Assembly (NCBI GenBank): GCA_030849945.1
Contig: JAVDKK010000004.1
Coordinates: 248,001 to 312,000 of the forward strand
DNA from: Schauerella fraxinea
GTDB taxonomy: Bacteria; Pseudomonadota; Gammaproteobacteria; Burkholderiales; Burkholderiaceae_B
DNA length: 64,000 nucleotides
Direction of reading: 5' to 3'
Within the stretch, counting starts at the first letter, position 1, and the number at the start of each line of letters is the position of its first letter. Below are positions 1 through 8,488 of the stretch, in pieces. The notes under the pieces were generated by a model that ran no database searches, was not told where the DNA came from, and saw nothing but the letters and a program-made list of their open reading frames with translations. The translations under genes were made by a program, and so were the position numbers.

Positions 1-71
1 ACCTAGGGATAACCCTAGAATTGAAACTTCAGTACCGATTTTCCCCTTGGGGGCTTAACAGCCCCTTTTAA

Positions 72-99
72 GCCCGCCTCTAGAAGGCGGGTTTTTTTT
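72..99 (+). terminator. Rho-independent terminator of a gene left of the window
   Basis: A perfect six-pair stem (CCCGCC at 73-78, GGCGGG at 86-91) with a seven-base loop is followed by eight T residues. Two further small dyads lie just upstream: CTAGGG-ATAA-CCCTAG at 3-18 and GGGGC-TTAACA-GCCCC at about 51-66. The first 100 bases may therefore be the structured 3' end of a transcript that begins outside the window. No reading frame was recognised here. Confidence 0.85.
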
Positions 100-166
100 G
101 GCCAAATCAAACGCGGTCGGCAACCGCCCGGCACTTTTGGCGAGGCATGCGTGATAATACGGCCCC

Positions 167-712
167 ATGACCGCCACGCACCCGCCCAAAACGCCCAGCC
201 GATTTCGCCGCTTCGCCTGCATGATGTATGAGGGTGTGCTGCTTTTCGGCGTCATTTTTCTGGCCGCCTATCTCTTCGATACGCTCACCCAGAGCAAGCA
301 TGCGCTGATGTATCGGCACGGCCGTCAGGCGTGGCTGTTCCTGGCGCTCGGCGTGTACTTCATCCTGTGCTGGCGGCGGCGCGGTCAAACACTGCCGATG
401 AAAACCTGGAATATCAAGCTCGTCGATCGCGATGGTCGCACGCCTGCGCTTGGGCGTCTGATCCTGCGCTACGTCCTCGTCTGGCCCATGATCCTGGCCG
501 CCGCCGGCCTGGTCTGGCTCGCGTCGCGCGCAACCGGGTTCAGCTCGACCGACATGCTCATCGTGATCGCGCCCTTCGCCGCCTTTGCCTGGACCTGGAT
601 CGATCGCGACGGCCAGTTCCTGCACGATCGGCTGCTGGGCACCCGGCTCGTTGATGTGCAACCCGCCATCAAGGCCGCTCGCGCGGCCGATGCCGGCGCC
701 GTGGCGCCCTAG
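167..712 (+). CDS. RDD family integral membrane protein
   Basis: This 181-residue protein has about four hydrophobic segments, near residues 19-42, 55-70, 100-118 and 127-145. The central stretch GQTLPMKTWNIKLVDRDG matches the RDD-family core (GqtlGkrl-x-ikvvd-dG), and an Arg and an Asp in the expected region support the assignment. RDD proteins are small inner-membrane proteins. Some have been linked to ion or solute movement, but the function of most is unknown. It is transcribed alone, downstream of a terminator, with a gap of about 150 bases before the next gene. The family call is good and no substrate can be proposed. Confidence 0.8.
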   Translation: MTATHPPKTPSRFRRFACMMYEGVLLFGVIFLAAYLFDTLTQSKHALMYRHGRQAWLFLALGVYFILCWRRRGQTLPMKTWNIKLVDRDGRTPALGRLILRYVLVWPMILAAAGLVWLASRATGFSSTDMLIVIAPFAAFAWTWIDRDGQFLHDRLLGTRLVDVQPAIKAARAADAGAVAP

Positions 713-859
713 CGACACCCCCACACGCGGCGATACACCCAGCGCGCCCGACCTGCCCGCAACGCCGGTCCGGTCATCGACACGTCACAAGACTGTCATG
801 ACAATGTAACGCCCATGCTTTGAGATAGTGTCACACGCACTCTCAAGGGCAAGAACGGC

Positions 860-1657
860 ATGGTGACGGAGATCGACCCCACGCACTGGCGCACGCTGTG
901 GATCTCCGATCTGCATCTGGGCAGCGCTGCCTGCTCGGCCGAGAGCCTGCTCGACTTCCTCGATCATCACGATGCCGACACCCTCTACCTCGTGGGCGAC
1001 ATCGTCGACGCGTGGCATCTGAAGCGCTTCGGCCACTGGCCGCGCGCGCACAACGATGTGGTCCAACGCATTCTGCGCCGTGCCCGCAACGGCACCCGCG
1101 TCATCCTTATCCCCGGCCGCCGCGACCCGTTCGTACGCGACTGGGCAGGTGTTTCGTTCGGCGACATCGATATCGTCGAAGAAGCGATTCACCGCATGGC
1201 ATGCGGACGGCGGCTGCTCGTCACGCACGGCGACCAATTCGACAGCCGCTGGACCACCCGCCTGGCCGGGATCTATCACACCGTGCAGCGGTGGCGCGAT
1301 GACCGGCGCAATCCGGTGGCCGCCGAACGGGCCAACGACGCCCGGGAAGATCGGCACCTGCGCGGACGGGCGGGCTATCTGAACCATGTGCAGCACGTGG
1401 GTTTGAACGAAGTACGGCGCCGCATGCTCGACGGCCTCATTTGCGGCCATGCCCACGCCCCGGCGCTTGAGACGGTGGACGGCCTGATCTATGGCAACGA
1501 CGGCGATTGGGTGCACAGCCTCTCGGCCATCGCCGAAGACCACGACGGCCGGTTGAGCCTGCAATATGGTCAGCCGCAGGCGCGGCGCTTGCCCTCTTCG
1601 AGGGACGCCACCCGCCCCTTGGCGATGCCGGCGTTGCCCTCAACCCTGCGGCGCTAG
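860..1657 (+). CDS. LpxH-like calcineurin-fold phosphoesterase with altered GNHD motif
   Basis: The 265-residue protein follows the pattern of UDP-2,3-diacylglucosamine hydrolase-like metallophosphoesterases. Visible motifs are SDLHLG (D17, H19), VGDIVDAW (D47), VTHGDQFD (H123, D125) and CGHAHAP (H197, H199). The third motif, normally G-N-H-D/E, reads G86-R87-R88-D89. The metal-bridging Asn and the general-acid His are therefore both Arg (codons CGC CGC, so not a single-base miscall). Known members hydrolyse UDP-diacylglucosamine in lipid A synthesis or similar substrates. With this change the protein may be weakly active, inactive or repurposed. It stands alone, with no lipid A genes beside it. 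Confidence 0.8.
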   Translation: MVTEIDPTHWRTLWISDLHLGSAACSAESLLDFLDHHDADTLYLVGDIVDAWHLKRFGHWPRAHNDVVQRILRRARNGTRVILIPGRRDPFVRDWAGVSFGDIDIVEEAIHRMACGRRLLVTHGDQFDSRWTTRLAGIYHTVQRWRDDRRNPVAAERANDAREDRHLRGRAGYLNHVQHVGLNEVRRRMLDGLICGHAHAPALETVDGLIYGNDGDWVHSLSAIAEDHDGRLSLQYGQPQARRLPSSRDATRPLAMPALPSTLRR

Positions 1658-1669
1658 GGGTATCCGTAC

Positions 1670-1684
1670 AAACCCTAAGGGTTT
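1670..1684. promoter_or_regulatory. short dyad upstream of the acyl-CoA synthetase
   Basis: AAACCC-TAA-GGGTTT is a perfect six-pair dyad about 120 bases before the synthetase start. It sits in the gap that should hold the promoter. It could be an operator or chance, and nothing else identifies its binder. Confidence 0.25.
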
Positions 1685-1806
1685 CGATCCACACGCACAC
1701 AAATATTGCAGTTCACGTCCCTCTCCGTCATGCTTGCACATGGCGACGACGGCCCTGCTCGCGGGTGCGTAGTGTCGTAAACCTGCTTTCTCTGCTGTAA
1801 AGGGCC

Positions 1807-3504
1807 ATGAACGACCAATATCAAGCGCTCTATCAAACCTTCAGCTGGCTCGTTCCCACGCAGTTCAACATTGCCCAGGCGTGTTGCCACCGTTGGGGCG
1901 AAAGCACTGCAGATGCGCGTCGCATCGCCATCTTCTACGAAGATGAGCAGGGCCAACGCGAGGTTTGGACATACGCGCGACTGACAGAGGCGACAAATCA
2001 ACTGGCCAACGGACTGCTGCGCATGGGTGTGCAGCGCGGCGATCGGGTTGCAGTCGTGCTCGGTCAGCGCCCCGAAACCGTGGTCGCCCAGATGGCGATC
2101 TTCAGCGTGGGTGCGGTGCTGCTACCGCTATCGTCGTTGTTTGGCCCGGAAGCCCTCGAGTCGCGTTTACGCGATGCCGAAGCCCGAGTGGCCATCGTCG
2201 ACGAGTCCTCCAGCGCCCAGGTCATTGCCGTTGCCGAGCGCATCCCTGCCCTGCAGCAGATCGTCGGCATCGGCTTTGCCGACGAGCGCGTGCTGCCTTG
2301 GCGCAGCCTGCTCGCCCGGCAACCCACCGATTTCAAACCGGTTCCAACGCGCGCGCTCGATCCGGCCATCTTGCTCTATACGTCAGGCACCACGGGCACG
2401 CCGAAAGGCGCCATGTTGCCGCATGCGGCCTTGATCGGTAACTTGCCCGGTTTCGTCGCCTCGCAAGACTGGTTTCCCAAAACGGGCGACGTGTTCTGGT
2501 CGCCCGCCGATTGGGCATGGACCGGCGGCCTCATGGACGCCCTGCTGCCCACGCTCTACTTCGGGCATCCCATCGTGGGTACCAGCGGCCGCTTCTCGCC
2601 GGAACGCGCCTTCGAACTGATGGAGCGCTATCAGGTCACGAATACCTTCCTCTTTCCCACTGCGCTCAAGCTCATGATGAAGACGGTGCCCAAGCCGCGC
2701 GACTATTACGCGCTGGCCCTGCGCGCCATCATGAGTGCGGGCGAGGCCGTTGGTGAGCCCGTCTTCGAGTGGTGTCGCGATGCCTTGGGCGTCGTCCCCA
2801 ACGAGATGTTCGGGCAAACCGAGATGAATTACCTGGTGGGCAATAGCGAAGGCCGCTGGCCTGCGCGCCCGGGCAGTATCGGCCGGCCCTACCCGGGGCA
2901 TCAGGTTGCCGTTATCGATGCCGAGGGCAACCCCGTGCCTGCGGGCACGATCGGCGAGATCGCCCTCAACCGATATGACATTCACGGCTATCCCGATCCC
3001 ATCATGTTTCTGGGGTACTGGCGCAACGAAGCCGCCACCCGTGACAAATTCTCGGGCGACTGGTGTCGCACCGGCGACCTGGCCAAGGTGGATGAAGATG
3101 GCTATTACTGGTATGCCGGTCGTGCAGACGACATGTTCAAGTCGTCCGGCTACCGCATCGGCCCGGGCGAAATCGAGAACTGTTTGATCGGCCATCCCGC
3201 CGTGGCCAATGCCGCAGTGGTACCCAAGCCTGACGCCGAGCGGGGCGCGCTCGTCAAAGCCTATGTGGTGCTCACGCATGAGGCAGCGATGCAATCCAGC
3301 GACACCATCACCGCCGATCTGCAAAACTATGTGCGCGAGCGGCTCGCGACCTATCAGTACCCCAAGGAAATCGAATTCGTCGACACCCTGCCGATGACGA
3401 CGACCGGCAAGATCCAGCGCAATGTGCTGCGCCAACAAGAATGGGATCGCGCCCAGGCGGCGATCACGCCGCACCACGAACGCCTGATCACGGACGCCAC
3501 CTAG
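1807..3504 (+). CDS. acyl-CoA synthetase, medium-chain (MACS-like) AMP-forming ligase
   Basis: The 565-residue protein activates a carboxylic acid as an acyl-adenylate and transfers it to coenzyme A. The adenylation signature LLYTSGTTGTPKGAM lies near residue 188. The A8 hinge region (TGDLAKVDEDGYYWYAGRADDM) is near 420-440. The catalytic Lys of the mobile C-terminal domain is in TTTGKIQRN near residue 535. The segment after the phosphate loop (FWSPADWAWTGG) is typical of the medium-chain and xenobiotic acyl-CoA synthetase branch rather than of acetyl-CoA synthetase. Length is normal. It is followed after 68 bases by a gamma-carbonic-anhydrase-like gene. The true acid substrate is not readable from the sequence. 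Confidence 0.9.
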   Translation: MNDQYQALYQTFSWLVPTQFNIAQACCHRWGESTADARRIAIFYEDEQGQREVWTYARLTEATNQLANGLLRMGVQRGDRVAVVLGQRPETVVAQMAIFSVGAVLLPLSSLFGPEALESRLRDAEARVAIVDESSSAQVIAVAERIPALQQIVGIGFADERVLPWRSLLARQPTDFKPVPTRALDPAILLYTSGTTGTPKGAMLPHAALIGNLPGFVASQDWFPKTGDVFWSPADWAWTGGLMDALLPTLYFGHPIVGTSGRFSPERAFELMERYQVTNTFLFPTALKLMMKTVPKPRDYYALALRAIMSAGEAVGEPVFEWCRDALGVVPNEMFGQTEMNYLVGNSEGRWPARPGSIGRPYPGHQVAVIDAEGNPVPAGTIGEIALNRYDIHGYPDPIMFLGYWRNEAATRDKFSGDWCRTGDLAKVDEDGYYWYAGRADDMFKSSGYRIGPGEIENCLIGHPAVANAAVVPKPDAERGALVKAYVVLTHEAAMQSSDTITADLQNYVRERLATYQYPKEIEFVDTLPMTTTGKIQRNVLRQQEWDRAQAAITPHHERLITDAT

Positions 3505-3572
3505 CGGACGCCACATAGCAAACGCGTTTTAAGCGACGCCTGCGGGTGTCTTGCGCACACTGGAGTTTTGGT

Positions 3573-4094
3573 ATGCCCCTTTACGAACTGGACGGCGAAG
3601 CGCCCGTCATCGACGCCAGCGCCTATATCGCCGACAGCGCCGATCTGATCGGGCGCGTGCGCCTGGAAGCCGGCGTCAGCATCTGGTCGCACGTGTCCAT
3701 CCGCGCCGACAACGACACCATCCTGATCCAGGAAGGCACCAATATCCAGGAATCCAGCGTCCTGCACGTCGATGCCGGCCAGCCCATGTCGATCGGGCCA
3801 AACGTGACGGTAGGCCATCAAGCCATGCTGCACGGCTGTACCATCGGCGCGGGCAGCTTGATCGGGATGCAAGCGATCGTGCTCAACGGCGCAGTCATCG
3901 GCAAAAACGTTCTGGTGGGCGCCGGCGCCATCATTCCGGAAGGCCGTGAGATCCCCGATAACGTATTGGTGATCGGCATCGGCAAGGTCGTGCGCGAACT
4001 CAGTGCCGACGAAATTGCCAACATGCACGGCAACACCCGTCATTACGTGGAGCGCGGCCTGCACTACAAAACGGCGCTCAAGCGGGTCGGCTGA
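3573..4094 (+). CDS. gamma-carbonic anhydrase family (hexapeptide-repeat) protein
   Basis: The 173-residue protein consists almost wholly of left-handed beta-helix hexapeptide repeats of the [LIV]-G-x-x-x-x type. It carries the GHQAMLHGCTIG stretch with the His residues that bind metal in gamma-carbonic anhydrases and the PaaY/YrdA/CaiE group. The ATG at 3573 was preferred over an upstream GTG because GGAG lies seven bases before it and homologues begin with M-P-L/I-Y. Members of this group include thioesterases and carbonic anhydrases, so activity is uncertain. Its position just after an acyl-CoA synthetase makes a PaaY-like thioesterase role possible, but this is inference. Confidence 0.88.
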   Translation: MPLYELDGEAPVIDASAYIADSADLIGRVRLEAGVSIWSHVSIRADNDTILIQEGTNIQESSVLHVDAGQPMSIGPNVTVGHQAMLHGCTIGAGSLIGMQAIVLNGAVIGKNVLVGAGAIIPEGREIPDNVLVIGIGKVVRELSADEIANMHGNTRHYVERGLHYKTALKRVG

Positions 4095-4164
4095 GCCGCT
4101 GGGTGGGCACGCGCCCATTGGGGCTTTTCATGGCATCCAGACGCGGATCGGCTAACATTCCACC

Positions 4165-5109
4165 ATGACCGATCATCTCAAGAAATACCTGCTTGAAGAC
4201 CGCACCGTGCGCGTGCAGGCCGTTCGCCTGCACGACACTTGGCGCGCCGCGCAGGTCAATCACCAATATCCGCCCGCCATCACCAAGCTGCTGGGCGAAC
4301 TGGTCGCCGCCGCCACGCTGCTGGCCGCCAATCTCAAATTCGAAGGCGCCCTCGTCCTGCAAATGCAAGGCGATGGCCCGATCTCGCTGCTGGTGGTCGA
4401 ATGCCGCGCCGATCTCAGCCTGCGCGCAACCGTCAAACTGCGCGAAGAATATGTGGTGCCCGACACCGGCTCGTTGCAAAGCCTGGTGAACCCGGGTGGC
4501 AAAGGCCGCTTCATCGTTGTGCTCGATCCGCAAAGCCGCCATACCGGGCAGCAAGCCTATCAAGGCATCGTGCCCATCGAGGGCGACACCGTGGCCGATG
4601 TGCTCGAGCACTACATGAAAGCCTCGGAACAGCTCGATACCCGCATGTGGCTCAGCGCCGACGGCGATCATGCCGCCGGCATGCTCGTGCAGCGTCTGCC
4701 CGATAACGGCGGCAGTGCGGCGCGCGCCGGCATCAGCGAAGAAGAAGCCATGGAAGCCGCCGCCGAGACCTGGCGCCGCACCGTGCATCTGGCCTCCACG
4801 ATCAAGCGCGAAGAATTGCTTGAGCTGGATACCGACACGCTGATGCATCGCCTCTTCTGGGAAGAAACGCTGGTCGCCTTCGATCCGCAAACCGTGCAAT
4901 GGCACTGCCCCTGCATGCGCGAGCGCGTGGCGGAAATGCTGCGCATGCTGGGCCGCGACGAAGTGGAAGACATTCTGGAAGAACAAGGCAAGGTCGATGT
5001 GGCCTGCGACTTCTGTGGCAAGCCTTACCACTTCGATGCGGTCGACTGTGCGGAGTTGTTTATCGACAAGCCGAGCTTGTCGTCGCAAAACCCGCCGACG
5101 ATGCATTGA
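4165..5109 (+). CDS. hslO: Hsp33 redox-regulated holdase chaperone
   Basis: The 314-residue cytoplasmic protein matches Hsp33 over its full length. The C-terminal zinc switch is intact: Cys248 and Cys250 in HCPC and Cys281 and Cys284 in CDFC give the CxC-x(30)-CxxC pattern. Under oxidative stress combined with heat or bleach these cysteines release zinc and form disulfides, and the protein becomes an ATP-independent holdase. The start is near the family consensus (MTDHLKKYL). It lies between the carbonic-anhydrase-like gene and a small membrane protein gene on the same strand. Confidence 0.96.
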   Translation: MTDHLKKYLLEDRTVRVQAVRLHDTWRAAQVNHQYPPAITKLLGELVAAATLLAANLKFEGALVLQMQGDGPISLLVVECRADLSLRATVKLREEYVVPDTGSLQSLVNPGGKGRFIVVLDPQSRHTGQQAYQGIVPIEGDTVADVLEHYMKASEQLDTRMWLSADGDHAAGMLVQRLPDNGGSAARAGISEEEAMEAAAETWRRTVHLASTIKREELLELDTDTLMHRLFWEETLVAFDPQTVQWHCPCMRERVAEMLRMLGRDEVEDILEEQGKVDVACDFCGKPYHFDAVDCAELFIDKPSLSSQNPPTMH

Positions 5110-5142
5110 GCGCCAATGGCACGCGCCTCGGCACACCGATCA

Positions 5143-5490
5143 ATGAAGCGTAAATCGGGCACCTCCGGCTATAAGACGATCGCAGCGATCGTGGCGGGCT
5201 TTGCCGCCGCTTTCGTGCTGCTCGGCGGCATCTCTGCGGGCTACTCGCCGCTCAGCATCATGCTGCTGGCTGCCGTCGGCGTGCTTTTCGGCGCCGTCGC
5301 CGCGCCGGAAATTGAGCCGGGGTTGTTCCGCTACCCCGTCCTCTGGCAAGTGAGCTTCACGGTGATGGGGTGCATCATGGTTGCGGCGCTGCTCGGCCTG
5401 TCGTTCGAAGGCTACGGCTTGGCCGCCATCGTGGGGATCATCGCCGGCTATCTTGGCCCCTATTGGATTCGGCAAGTACGCTTGCCATAG
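5143..5490 (+). CDS. small hypothetical membrane protein
   Basis: The protein has about 115 residues and at least three predicted hydrophobic segments (near residues 10-30, 35-55 and 70-110). It begins with a short basic tail, KRKSGTSGYK. No family is recognised. An in-frame ATG lies at 5116, nine codons upstream and only six bases after the hslO stop. Neither start has a clear ribosome binding site, so the N-terminus is unsettled. The tight spacing suggests co-transcription with hslO. Confidence 0.6.
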   Translation: MKRKSGTSGYKTIAAIVAGFAAAFVLLGGISAGYSPLSIMLLAAVGVLFGAVAAPEIEPGLFRYPVLWQVSFTVMGCIMVAALLGLSFEGYGLAAIVGIIAGYLGPYWIRQVRLP

Positions 5491-5546
5491 CGACCCCTTA
5501 TCCACCCGACGTCGGTACCCACCCGACTCCGCTCTTCACCCACAGC

Positions 5547-5936
5547 ATGTCTGAATTCCCCACCGATCTCCGCGCCTTTTCGTTCGTGCTCGCCGTACCG
5601 GATCTCGAACGCAGTGCAGCGTATTTTCGTGATGCGCTCGGCTTCCAACTTGCATGGCCGGAAGGCACTGGCTGGCAGCTCGTCTCACGGGGCGCTGTGC
5701 GCATCATGCTGGGGCATTGCCCCGATGCCATCGCGCCTGCAGACACCGGCGACCACAGCTATTTCGGCTACCTCAATATCGACGATGCCGATGCGCTGCA
5801 TAACGAATTCGTCGGCCGCGGCGCCATCATCCTTCAACCGCCCACCGATAGACCGCACGGCATGCGTGAGTTCGTGGTCGCCACGCCCGATGGTCATCGC
5901 ATGATGATCGGCCAGGATTTATCGGCGGTTCGGTAA
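5547..5936 (+). CDS. VOC superfamily (glyoxalase/bleomycin-resistance-like) protein
   Basis: The 129-residue protein has the paired beta-alpha-beta-beta-beta modules of the vicinal oxygen chelate fold. Module one is FSFVLAVPDLERSAAYFRDALGF, and module two is YFGYLNIDDADALHNEF followed by REFVVATPDGHRMMIG near the end. Such proteins include glyoxalases, dioxygenases and antibiotic-binding proteins, and no specific activity can be assigned. The ATG in front of SEFPTDLRAF is chosen although the frame stays open upstream, because the fold begins there. Its 3' end overlaps that of the convergent exporter gene by 18 bases. Confidence 0.8.
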   Translation: MSEFPTDLRAFSFVLAVPDLERSAAYFRDALGFQLAWPEGTGWQLVSRGAVRIMLGHCPDAIAPADTGDHSYFGYLNIDDADALHNEFVGRGAIILQPPTDRPHGMREFVVATPDGHRMMIGQDLSAVR

Positions 5937-7127
5937 GGGTGAATGCGCGGCGTCCATTGCCACGGACGCCGTCCCTCTGTGCAGCAGCATCCCCACAAGG
6001 GCCACCGCAGCCGCAAGCGCGCCCACCAGCGGCACGTACGCCAAGCTGCCATATGCGATTGTGGCACCCCCAATCGCCCCGCCTAACGCGGTACCCAGAT
6101 TGAACGACGCGATATTCAAGCCCGCCGCGATGGCCGTCGCATCAGGCGCGTAGCGGTGCGCAAGCATCAGCAAGTGCAACGTGAGCATGGTCACGATTGA
6201 AAAAAAGCACACACCGAGCGTGCCGATCAACGCCATCGCGATAATGGGAGCCTCGCCAAAGGCATAGAGGCCGATCAACGTCAGCATCAAGCCGATCAAT
6301 GCACCCATGATGCTACGCCTGGCATCCAGCTTATCCACGAGAGCGCCGCCAAGCAGATTACCCACGATGGCGCAAAGGCCAAACAGCAGCATGGCAACGC
6401 TCAGCCACGTGATATCCACGTCGGCAATATGCAGCAAGTAAGGGGACACAAACGTAAAAAAGGAAAACGTTGCCACACTCACCAGCGCGGCAATGCCGGC
6501 CGCGATCAACAACTGCGGGTGCAGGATGGCTTTGATTCGCCTCAACACACTGATCGACTCGGCGTGCTGAGCATTGGGGACCAAGGGCACGCAATAAAGC
6601 AACCCAACAATACTCACCGCACCGAGCGCCGCAACACTCGCGAAAACCATTCTCCAGGACCACATACTGCCGAGATAAGTGCCCAGCGGCACGCCCAGCG
6701 CAAGCGCCAACGTCAATCCGATCCACACCACCGAAAGCGCGCGCCCGGCACGTTGCCGATCCACCAATCTCGTCGCCGCATCGGAAGCCACGGCCATGAA
6801 TACGCCATGCGCCAAGCCCACCACAAATCGCACAGCCAGCAGCACGGCCAGATTGGGCGACATGCTCATCAACACGCTGCCCACGGCAAGCACCGCCATG
6901 GCAAGGATGAGAATGTGCTTATCGCGCCATTGCGCCAGACATGCAGTAATGAACGGCGCCCCGATCGCCGCGCCGAACGCATAGGCTGCGATCGCGGTAC
7001 CGGCGGCGGCAATACTGGCATCGAGATCGCTCGCCATCGCCGACACCAATCCAGCCACCACAAACTCGGATAGACCGAACGCGAAGGCACACAACGAAAA
7101 CACATAGATCGCAACAGGCATGACCAT
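5919..7127 (-). CDS. MFS transporter, sugar/drug efflux (AraJ-like) type
   Basis: The 402-residue protein has twelve predicted membrane segments. It shows the organisation of DHA1-type exporters: an opening segment YVFSLCAFAFGLSEFVVAG, a loop 2-3 with basic residues (WRDKHILI), and the motif-C-like GVPLGTYLGSMWSWRMVF in helix 5. It is likely to export a small molecule by proton antiport. Start choice lies between two ATG codons two codons apart. It sits downstream of, and in the same direction as, a LysR gene, with 199 bases between them that hold a perfect dyad and an 8-bp repeat run. Confidence 0.87.
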   Translation of the reverse strand: MVMPVAIYVFSLCAFAFGLSEFVVAGLVSAMASDLDASIAAAGTAIAAYAFGAAIGAPFITACLAQWRDKHILILAMAVLAVGSVLMSMSPNLAVLLAVRFVVGLAHGVFMAVASDAATRLVDRQRAGRALSVVWIGLTLALALGVPLGTYLGSMWSWRMVFASVAALGAVSIVGLLYCVPLVPNAQHAESISVLRRIKAILHPQLLIAAGIAALVSVATFSFFTFVSPYLLHIADVDITWLSVAMLLFGLCAIVGNLLGGALVDKLDARRSIMGALIGLMLTLIGLYAFGEAPIIAMALIGTLGVCFFSIVTMLTLHLLMLAHRYAPDATAIAAGLNIASFNLGTALGGAIGGATIAYGSLAYVPLVGALAAAVALVGMLLHRGTASVAMDAAHSPLPNRR

Positions 7128-7229
7128 CCAGATTCAGCAGTGAAGGACATCCGCGTCTTGGTCGACACGAACGTGCTGGCGCAGAATAGCGTTCAGGCCT
7201 GTGATGTAAAAATACTGTTTTGGTCTTGG

Positions 7230-7252
7230 AATGAGACGTGCAACGTCTCATT
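7230..7252. promoter_or_regulatory. perfect 10-3-10 inverted repeat upstream of the MFS gene
   Basis: AATGAGACGT-GCA-ACGTCTCATT is an uninterrupted ten-pair dyad between the LysR stop and the MFS start, 103 bases from the latter. No T-run follows on either strand, so it is not a normal intrinsic terminator. It could be an operator or a hairpin in the leader of the exporter mRNA. Confidence 0.45.
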
Positions 7253-7263
7253 GGTTCGATCGC

Positions 7264-7319
7264 TCAGTGGCTCAATCGTTCAGTGGCTCAGTGGCTCACT
7301 GGCTAAACGACTAATGGCG
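7264..7319. repeat. degenerate 8-bp tandem repeat (TCAGTGGC)
   Basis: Seven consecutive octamers can be aligned. Units at 7264, 7280 and 7288 are exact TCAGTGGC, that at 7296 has one change, and those at 7272, 7304 and 7312 are diverged. The array is non-coding and ends at the LysR stop. Confidence 0.7.
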
Positions 7320-7326
7320 CAATGAT

Positions 7327-8235
7327 TCACTGAAGTGGCATCGCTCGCCGTACCTCGGCCATCAACCGATCGCGGATCGGCAAATCGCGACCCGTATGCC
7401 AAGCCATGAACAAATCAAGATGCTTGAGATCTTCATCAGCGTCGACAGCGATAGGACGAAAAACAATATCGTCGCGCGCCGCCATCGCAAGCGACGCCGG
7501 CATCAGTGCAATGCCAAAACCGCTCGCCACCAACGCAATCACCGTATGCAGCTGCCGCGCATGTTGAACGACATGGGGTTCAAAGCCCGCCGCTTGGCAG
7601 AGACGAATCATCTGATCGTGAAAACCCTGCCCAAGTGGCCGAGGAGACGCGACAAACGCATCATCCTTCAGGTCAGCCAACCAAACACACGCACGTTTTT
7701 CAAAGCGATGTCCGGCCGGCAGCACCACACAGATCGGCTCGCGCAGAACGGACTCAAAGCAGAGATTGGGCGCCGTTCGTCCCGGTGCGCGCATGAATCC
7801 GATATCGGCGTCACCTCGCTCCAACGCCTCCACCTGCTCGTGCGTGGTGGCCTCTTTCATCGTGAATGAGACCTTGGGCGACGCCAATCGAAGATTGCGC
7901 AACGCCCGCAGCAACGGCGGATAGTTCACGATATTGATAAACGTCATCGTGAGATGACCCTCGACGCCTTGCGCCACACGGCGCGTACGCGCCACGCTCT
8001 CGTCGATCGATGCGAGTATGGATCGGGCTGCGTCCAGAAATGACGACCCTGCCGGCGTGAGCGTCACACGTCGGTTCGTGCGTTCAAACAGGGCGTAACC
8101 CAGTTCATCTTCCAATCGACGGATCGCCTGACTTAACGGCGGCTGCGCCATATGCAACCTTTCGGCGGCACGACTGAAATGCAATTCTTCGGCCACGGCA
8201 ACGAACTGCTGTAGCAAGCGCGTTTCAATTACCAT
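7327..8235 (-). CDS. LysR family transcriptional regulator
   Basis: The 302-residue regulator has the winged-helix N-terminus of the family (residues about 4-62, LLQQFVAVAEELHFSRAAERLHMAQPPLSQAIRRLEDELG, written here in part) and a periplasmic-binding-protein-like effector domain from about residue 90. The AAERLHMAQPPLSQ recognition helix resembles the BenM/CatM/HcaR branch, which responds to small aromatic or organic acids. It lies directly upstream of an MFS exporter in the same orientation and may control it. The effector is unknown. Confidence 0.92.
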   Translation of the reverse strand: MVIETRLLQQFVAVAEELHFSRAAERLHMAQPPLSQAIRRLEDELGYALFERTNRRVTLTPAGSSFLDAARSILASIDESVARTRRVAQGVEGHLTMTFINIVNYPPLLRALRNLRLASPKVSFTMKEATTHEQVEALERGDADIGFMRAPGRTAPNLCFESVLREPICVVLPAGHRFEKRACVWLADLKDDAFVASPRPLGQGFHDQMIRLCQAAGFEPHVVQHARQLHTVIALVASGFGIALMPASLAMAARDDIVFRPIAVDADEDLKHLDLFMAWHTGRDLPIRDRLMAEVRRAMPLQ

Positions 8236-8488
8236 ATTGCAGTCAGATTGATTCAGATCTATTCATATCCAAATTATATCGACGTCGAACATTTTGCATC
8301 GTCAACGCGCAAAGTGGGCCGGCCTGACGACCGGGCAACCCTTCGCGTTGCGATCGCTCGACCCTCATGATCGGGTAAGAGGCAGTGAACATCTGCACAT
8401 CGCGCTTCATGTCGTCATCGCGCGCGAGAAGGCCTGAGGTTTCTCCGGCGCGCTACCCGGGCCCCGCCTTGATGCGTACACTTGCGGC

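Noticed and set aside
3..18. Homing-endonuclease-like TAGGGATAA sequence at the left edge
   Set aside because: Only a partial match to a known site, explained by a simple hairpin, with no associated gene.
7245..7265. GGTTCGATC as a tRNA T-arm
   Set aside because: No acceptor stem, anticodon arm or CCA end can be folded around it.
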